Source: Nonomuraea soli
Lineage (GTDB): Bacteria > Actinomycetota > Actinomycetes > Streptosporangiales > Streptosporangiaceae
DNA: 64,000 nucleotides
Direction: 5' to 3'
Assembly: GCF_013761175.1 (NCBI RefSeq)
Contig: NZ_JACDUR010000010.1
Location: 248,001 to 312,000 of the forward strand
Numbering within the stretch: the first letter of the stretch is position 1; each line of letters starts with the position of its first letter. The translations under genes were made by a program, and so were the position numbers. This document shows positions 59,750-64,000 of the stretch, in pieces. The notes below the pieces were generated by a model, which was not told the origin of the DNA, ran no database searches, and saw only the letters and a list, made by a program, of their open reading frames with translations.

Positions 59750-60752
59750 TGGAGAGCACCTCTCGATCGTGGTCGACGGGCGTCGTGGCGCCGGACGCGG
59801 CCGACTCCAGCACCGCCGCGGACACCTGGACGGTCCGCAGCCCCTGGCGAAGCGTCACGATCTTGCTCGGTCGGCCGAGCACCGCGTCGCGGAACTGTTC
59901 GTGCTCGACCAGCAGCGGTTCGCGCTTGGCGATGGCGTAGCGGACCATGTCGCCCTCGCAGACCCCGGGGAAGGCGCGCAGGGCGTCCCAATCGTTGCCG
60001 GCCGCACCGTTGGCGTAGAAGGTCAGGTCGGCGGTGAGGGTGTTGGCGACGAAGCAGCCGCGCTCGCCGGTGACCACGACGGACCGCTCCTTGAACGGGC
60101 TGAGCCAGTTGACCAGGTGGTTGGCCATCGTCCCGCCGTCGAGCTGGGCGACGACGGCCACCATGTCCTCGTGCGGGCGCCCGCTTTTGGAGGTCATGCA
60201 CGCCGAGACGGAGCGGTAGTCCTGGCCGGTGACCCACACGGTCAGGTCGATGTCGTGAGTGGCCAGATCCTTGACCACGCCGACGTCGGCGATGCGGTGT
60301 GGGAAGGGACCCTGGCGGCGGGTCGCCACCTGGAAGATCTCGCCGAGTTCGGCGAGGCGTGGCCGCAGGTTCTGCAGGGCCGGGTTGAAACGCTCGATGT
60401 GCCCGACCGCGGCCACCACGTCCGCTTCCTCGAAGGCGTCGACCAGGCGCGTGGCGGCCTCGACCGAGTGCGCGAGCGGCTTCTCGATCAGCGCGGCCAC
60501 ACCGCTGCGCGCCAATTCGAGGCCGACCTCCTCGTGCAGTGCGGTCGGGCAGGCGACAACGGCGTAGTCGAGCCCCAGCGACAGCAGCGACGGCAGGTCG
60601 CGCACGACCGGCGTCCCATGGGCGGCCCTGAGTGGGTCGCCCAGGGGATCGGCGACGCCGGCGAACTCCACGCCCGGTAGTGCCGAGAGCACCCTTGCGT
60701 GGTTGCGGCCCATCGCCCCCAGGCCGATCAGCCCCGCGCGCAGTGTCCTCAC
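59742..60752 (-). CDS. Gfo/Idh/MocA oxidoreductase (WlbA-like nucleotide-sugar 3-dehydrogenase)
   Basis: A 336-residue NAD-dependent enzyme. AGLIGLGAMGRNHARVLSAL is the NAD motif, LARSGVAALIEKPLAHSVEA holds the EKP motif, and AAVGHIERFNPALQNLRPRL is the GHIERFNPA stretch characteristic of WlbA-type UDP-GlcNAcA 3-dehydrogenases. VGVVKDLATHDIDLTVWVTG contains the catalytic His. It would oxidise C3 of UDP-N-acetyl-hexuronate to the 3-keto sugar. The GTG overlaps the stop of the DegT aminotransferase gene by 4 nt, and that enzyme would act next. Confidence 0.88.
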   Translation of the reverse strand: MRTLRAGLIGLGAMGRNHARVLSALPGVEFAGVADPLGDPLRAAHGTPVVRDLPSLLSLGLDYAVVACPTALHEEVGLELARSGVAALIEKPLAHSVEAATRLVDAFEEADVVAAVGHIERFNPALQNLRPRLAELGEIFQVATRRQGPFPHRIADVGVVKDLATHDIDLTVWVTGQDYRSVSACMTSKSGRPHEDMVAVVAQLDGGTMANHLVNWLSPFKERSVVVTGERGCFVANTLTADLTFYANGAAGNDWDALRAFPGVCEGDMVRYAIAKREPLLVEHEQFRDAVLGRPSKIVTLRQGLRTVQVSAAVLESAASGATTPVDHDREVLSIA

Positions 60753-61822
60753 AGCTCGTTCACGGCCTCGGAGATCCTGGCCAGTTCACTCTCGGTCAGC
60801 GACGGGTGGACCGGCAGCGAGAGCACCTCGGCGGCGGCCCGCTCGGTCTCCGGCAGGTCCCAGCGCCGCGGCCCGGCGAAGGGGCGCAGCCGGTGGATCG
60901 GGGTCGGGTAGTAGACGGCGCTGCCCACGCGCCTGGCGGCCAGGTGCGCCCGTGCCGCTTCGCGGTCGCCGTCGATCCGCACGGTGTACTGGTGGTAGAC
61001 GTGCCCCGCCCCGTCGGCGACGTACGGCGTGGCCACCCGGCTGATGAGGGCGTCCAGCGTCTTGGCGTTGGCCTGCCGCCGGGCGTTGCCTTCGCCAAGC
61101 CGCCCGAGTTGCACCCTGCCGACCGCCGCCTCCACGTCGGTCATGCGCAGGTTGGCGCCCACGATCTCGTTGGCGTAGCGCTGCTCCATGCCCTGGTTGC
61201 GCAGGAGCCGCAGGGTGCGGGCCAGGTCGGGGTCCGGGGTGCAGATCATGCCGCCTTCCAGGGCGTGCATGTTCTTGGTGGGGTAGAAGCTGAAGCAGCT
61301 GGCGACGCCGAAGGCGCCCACCGGCCGGCCGTGCAGCGTGGCGCCGTGGGCCTGGCAGGCGTCCTCGACCACGGCCAGGCCGTGGCCGGCGGCGATCGTG
61401 CGCAACTCGTGCATGGCGGCGGGGTGACCGTACAGGTGGACCGGGACGATCGCGACGGTGCGTGGCGTGATCGCCGCCGCCACCGCATCGGGAGACAGGC
61501 AGTAGGTGAGCGGGTCGATGTCGGCGAAGACCGGCGTCGCGCCGACCAGTCGCACGACGTTGGCGGTGGCCGCGAAGGAGAAGGCGGGGACGATGACCTC
61601 GTCGGGCGGGCCGATGCCCAGAGCCATCAGGCTGAGCTGGAGCGCGGAGGTGCCGGAGTTGACCGCGACGCAGTGGCGGCCGTCGACCCATTGCGAGAAC
61701 TCCGCCTCGAAGGCGGCGACCTCAGGGCCTTGGACCACGTTGCCGCTGCGCAGGACGCGAACCGCGGCCTCGATCTCCGCCTCCCCGATGACAGGCGCGG
61801 CAGGAGGAATCATCTCGCCCAC
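60749..61822 (-). CDS. DegT/DnrJ/EryC1-family sugar aminotransferase (WlbE-like)
   Basis: A 357-residue PLP enzyme. NSGTSALQLSLMALGIGPPD binds the cofactor phosphate, VVEDACQAHGATLHGRPVG supplies the PLP Asp and Gln, and CFSFYPTKNMHALEGGMICT contains the Schiff-base Lys. The end, VGSAVYYPTPIHRLRPF then ETERAAAEVLSLPVHPSL, is typical of 3-amino-sugar transaminases. I chose the GTG at 61822 because GAGGAGG lies 5 nt upstream; an ATG three codons on (61813) has none at suitable distance. It would aminate C3 of the keto sugar made by the adjacent WlbA-like enzyme. Confidence 0.9.
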   Translation of the reverse strand: MGEMIPPAAPVIGEAEIEAAVRVLRSGNVVQGPEVAAFEAEFSQWVDGRHCVAVNSGTSALQLSLMALGIGPPDEVIVPAFSFAATANVVRLVGATPVFADIDPLTYCLSPDAVAAAITPRTVAIVPVHLYGHPAAMHELRTIAAGHGLAVVEDACQAHGATLHGRPVGAFGVASCFSFYPTKNMHALEGGMICTPDPDLARTLRLLRNQGMEQRYANEIVGANLRMTDVEAAVGRVQLGRLGEGNARRQANAKTLDALISRVATPYVADGAGHVYHQYTVRIDGDREAARAHLAARRVGSAVYYPTPIHRLRPFAGPRRWDLPETERAAAEVLSLPVHPSLTESELARISEAVNEL

Positions 61823-62120
61823 GACGGCCTCCTCGCGACGCCGGATGTTGAAGTCCGCAATGGACAGTAGGTGCTGCAATAGGGCGGAGCTGAGACGCCT
61901 CCGCGTGCTTGAGGAAAGGTTTGCCTCGGAAGTTCGCGCGGACGACCGCCCGCAGCGGCACCCGGCCACTCGCGTTTCCAGCTGGGGTAAGGCGAAAGTC
62001 ATCACTTCACTGGCCTTCGGCCAACTTCCCGAGTGCCCCGGTCAAGAAGTGAAACCTTCCGGAGGTGGACGGGAGACCCCCTCATCCTGCATGCCCCCAA
62101 TCAAAGGAGACTCCGACGAC
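61823..62120. promoter_or_regulatory. Divergent intergenic region between DegT operon and methyltransferase gene
   Basis: About 300 nt without a credible gene. It separates the leftward DegT-WlbA-glycosyltransferase-dehydrogenase run from the rightward methyltransferase, so it should hold both promoters. A small hairpin (GGCCTTCGGCC, 62010-62020) is present. I do not see an obvious consensus promoter or operator. Confidence 0.45.
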
Positions 62121-62969
62121 ATGCCCGTGTACTCGGCGGTAGCCAAGACCATCAAGCCCCTGGTCGGTCAGAAGAACTGGGAGCACCTGCGCCGGCTCAG
62201 GCGCAAGCCCGCGCCGAAGCTCACCGCGAAGGCCGCTGCGCGGCAGCGCAAGCTGGATCGCGCAGCCGAGATCGCCGCGATCTCTCACGACCTGAACGAG
62301 CTGGCGGTGTACTTCAAGACCGACAAGTGGGGTGGTCACCGCTACACCCAGCACTACCAGCGCCACCTGCAGCACCTGAAGAACGAGTCCTTCAATCTCG
62401 TGGAGATCGGCATCGGGGGCTACAACCGCGCGGGCCAGGGCGGGGCCTCACTGCGCATGTGGAAGCACTTCTTCCCGAACGCCCAGATCTTCGGCATCGA
62501 CATCCAGGACAAGTCCTTCGTCGACGAGAAACGCATCACGACCTTCATCGGCGACCAGTCCGATCCCACGTCGCTGCTGGACATCGCGGGCAGGATCGGC
62601 ACCCTCGACGTGATCATCGACGACGGGAGCCACCGCAGCCCGCACGTCATCACGACCTTCGAGACCCTCTTCCCGTTGCTGCGTGACGGCGGCATCTACG
62701 CCGTGGAGGACACCCAGACCTCGTACTGGCCGGAATGGCTCGGCAGCGAGGACCTGAACGACCCGAACACCACCATGGGAATGCTGAAGGGTCTGGTCGA
62801 CGGCCTCAATTACGAGGAATTCGTCGACGAGGAGTACCGGCCGTCGTATACCGACCTCAATGTCGTGGGCGCGCACTATTACCACAATCTCGTGATTCTC
62901 GAGAAGGGCAAGAACGCCGAGGGCACGAACAGGCGGAACATCCTGAAGGCGCGTTACGCCAAGGTTTGA
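62121..62969 (+). CDS. SAM-dependent methyltransferase of the TylE/MycE (macrocin O-methyltransferase) type
   Basis: A 282-residue enzyme. AVYFKTDKWGGHRYTQHYQR is the characteristic entry motif (TDKxGxHxYTxxY) of the TylE/MycE family of metal-dependent sugar O-methyltransferases. FNLVEIGIGGYNRAGQGGAS is SAM motif I and IFGIDIQDKSF motif II. LDVIIDDGSHRSPHVITTFE holds the metal-binding DD and catalytic His. Such enzymes methylate deoxysugar hydroxyls in macrolides and also in surface glycans. With glycosyltransferases on both sides, glycan methylation is more likely here. The ATG at 62121 has AAAGGAG about 11 nt upstream. Confidence 0.85.
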   Translation: MPVYSAVAKTIKPLVGQKNWEHLRRLRRKPAPKLTAKAAARQRKLDRAAEIAAISHDLNELAVYFKTDKWGGHRYTQHYQRHLQHLKNESFNLVEIGIGGYNRAGQGGASLRMWKHFFPNAQIFGIDIQDKSFVDEKRITTFIGDQSDPTSLLDIAGRIGTLDVIIDDGSHRSPHVITTFETLFPLLRDGGIYAVEDTQTSYWPEWLGSEDLNDPNTTMGMLKGLVDGLNYEEFVDEEYRPSYTDLNVVGAHYYHNLVILEKGKNAEGTNRRNILKARYAKV

Positions 62970-63139
62970 CCTGCGGGGACGCCGCCCGGCTCGGACCGAG
63001 TGTTCCGTTCCGCGGTTTCCCGGTCCGGGCACGGGTAAGGCTGGTCATTTCTTTACCCGGAAACCAGCCGGTGGTGATGGGCTGCTGCCACGATGAGGGG
63101 CGACTCGAAAAGAAAATCGCGCTAGATGGGAGAAAACCC

Positions 63140-64000
63140 ATGCCCATGAAGGTCAGCGTGATCGTCCCCGTTTACAATCCGGGCCCCTATATCGAGGACT
63201 GTGTCGCCTCGATGCTCCGGCAGAGCCTGCCGGCAGAGGAGTTCGAGGTCATCTTCGTGGACGACGGCTCGACGGACGAAACGCCAGCACGCCTGGACGT
63301 GCTCGCGGCCGAGCATGACCACATCCGGGTGATCCACCAGGAGAACTCCGGCTGGTCGGGAAAGCCGCGCAATGTCGGCATCGAAGAAGCTCGTGGCGAG
63401 TTCGTCATGTTCGTCGACAACGACGACTGGCTGGGTGACGAGGCGCTGGAGCGTATGTACCAGTACGGCGTGGCCAACGAGGCCGACGTCATCATTGGGA
63501 AAATGGCCGGAAAAGGACGCTCGGTCCCTCTTGAACTGTTCCGCGTCAATCGGCCCCAGGCCAATCTCGCGAATGCTCCGCTCATGGACAGCCTCACGCC
63601 GCACAAGATGTTCAGGAAGGAGTTCCTGAACAAACACGGCGTGCGATTCCCGGAAGGACGCAGGCGCCTCGAAGACCACGTCTTCGTGACCGAGGCCTAT
63701 CTCCTCGCGCGTAATGTCGCGGTCCTGAGCGACTATCTGTGCTATCACCACATCAAGCGCGAGGACGCGACGAACGCCGGATTCCAGCCGTTCGACCCGG
63801 TCGGCTACTTCGCGAATCTGAGCGAAGCCCTGGACATCGTGGAGCGGCACACCCAGCCGGGACCCATGCGGGACCGGATCTTCCGGCGCTGGCTGCGCAA
63901 CGAGATGGTCGAGCGGCTGCGGGGTAAGCGCCTGCTGGCGATGCCCGCCGACTTCCGCGAGAAGATGTTCACGGAGATCCACAAGGTCGCCTCGGCCCGT
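63140..64000 (+). CDS. Glycosyltransferase family 2 (3' partial)
   Basis: At least 287 residues, open to the right edge of the window. MPMKVSVIVPVYNPGPYIED, FEVIFVDDGSTDETPARLDV (nucleotide-binding DD) and EFVMFVDNDDWLGDEALERM (DxD-like NDD) are GT-A motifs. GRRRLEDHVFVTEAYLLARN carries the ED catalytic-base pair. It resembles the N-terminal domain of the leftward GT2 gene ending at 56715, notably in the ADVIIGKMAGKGR segment (there SDVVLGKMVG), so the two are probably paralogues. ATG codons at 63140 and 63146 are both possible starts. A stem-loop (GGCTGGT/ACCAGCC, about 63040-63070) lies upstream. Confidence 0.88.
   Translation, partial: MPMKVSVIVPVYNPGPYIEDCVASMLRQSLPAEEFEVIFVDDGSTDETPARLDVLAAEHDHIRVIHQENSGWSGKPRNVGIEEARGEFVMFVDNDDWLGDEALERMYQYGVANEADVIIGKMAGKGRSVPLELFRVNRPQANLANAPLMDSLTPHKMFRKEFLNKHGVRFPEGRRRLEDHVFVTEAYLLARNVAVLSDYLCYHHIKREDATNAGFQPFDPVGYFANLSEALDIVERHTQPGPMRDRIFRRWLRNEMVERLRGKRLLAMPADFREKMFTEIHKVASAR

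Overview
The window is about 70% G+C, with strong G/C preference at third codon positions, frequent GTG and TTG starts, purine-rich ribosome-binding sites and chains of 4-nt start/stop overlaps. It comes from a high-G+C actinomycete chromosome. The order groES-groEL1-sigma factor (SigD/ShbA)-RsdA-like-DUF5319-guaB2-guaB3 is the same core order known from Mycobacterium (groEL1 to guaB3) and Streptomyces. Gene content (Ser/Thr kinase, polysaccharide genes, orphan cyclodipeptide synthase, many one-component regulators) fits a filamentous actinomycete, perhaps of the Streptosporangiales; that finer placement is inference. I see no rRNA, tRNA, CRISPR array, prophage or insertion sequence.

Layout. 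1-2.8 kb: end of an aminoglycoside-phosphotransferase-like gene, then tsaB-rimI-tsaD (tRNA t6A synthesis), closed by a long hairpin. 2.8-8.3 kb: a very long coiled-coil protein, a THUMP-like methyltransferase, a coupled DUF1801/Uma2 pair, and a MarR regulator divergent from an NAD-dependent epimerase across a cluster of TTCGA half-sites. 8.3-10.5 kb: groES-groEL1 under a clear promoter and CIRCE element. 10.5-16.5 kb: the sigma/anti-sigma/DUF5319/LuxR/guaB2/guaB3 block, with a very short RsdA-like gene. 16.5-18.6 kb: a repeat-filled gap, then an orphan tRNA-dependent cyclodipeptide synthase whose 3' end overlaps a convergent secreted-protein gene.

18.6-26.3 kb: a DHFR-like reductase with a divergent TetR and a palindromic operator; then a tightly overlapping operon (AgaS-like SIS isomerase, amino-sugar-6-phosphate deacetylase, PfkB kinase, class II aldolase) divergent from a DeoR regulator and glpD, best read as N-acetylgalactosamine or related amino-sugar catabolism. 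26.3-29.2 kb: a GNAT enzyme, a GntR regulator bracketed by a 14-bp inverted repeat, and a 2,2-dialkylglycine decarboxylase. 29.2-38 kb: a cluster of palindromes, a secreted M36 metalloprotease, an MFS exporter, and a Ser/Thr kinase plus beta-propeller lipoprotein pair. 38-48.8 kb: a decayed metallo-beta-lactamase gene, a decarboxylase-sirtuin pair, a LacI regulator with two matching palindromic operators controlling a hydrolase and an MFS transporter, a DUF885 peptidase, an SDR and guaA. 48.8-53.3 kb: a tiny membrane protein, an HxlR/MFS pair, a large GT-C-like membrane protein and a polysaccharide deacetylase.

53.3-64 kb: a surface-polysaccharide locus. It holds two methyltransferases, a hexapeptide N-acetyltransferase, a nucleotide-sugar 6-dehydrogenase, three glycosyltransferases, a WlbA-like 3-dehydrogenase, a DegT aminotransferase and a TylE/MycE-like methyltransferase. 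Four of these enzymes together could make a UDP-2,3-diacetamido-2,3-dideoxy-hexuronic acid. The last glycosyltransferase runs off the right edge.

The most interesting items are the orphan cyclodipeptide synthase beside long repeats, the dgdA/GntR locus with its bracketing repeats, the PfkB gene carrying an in-frame 15-bp tandem repeat, the minimal RsdA-like anti-sigma gene, and an 11-bp word (GTACGGCAGGC) that recurs far more often than composition predicts.
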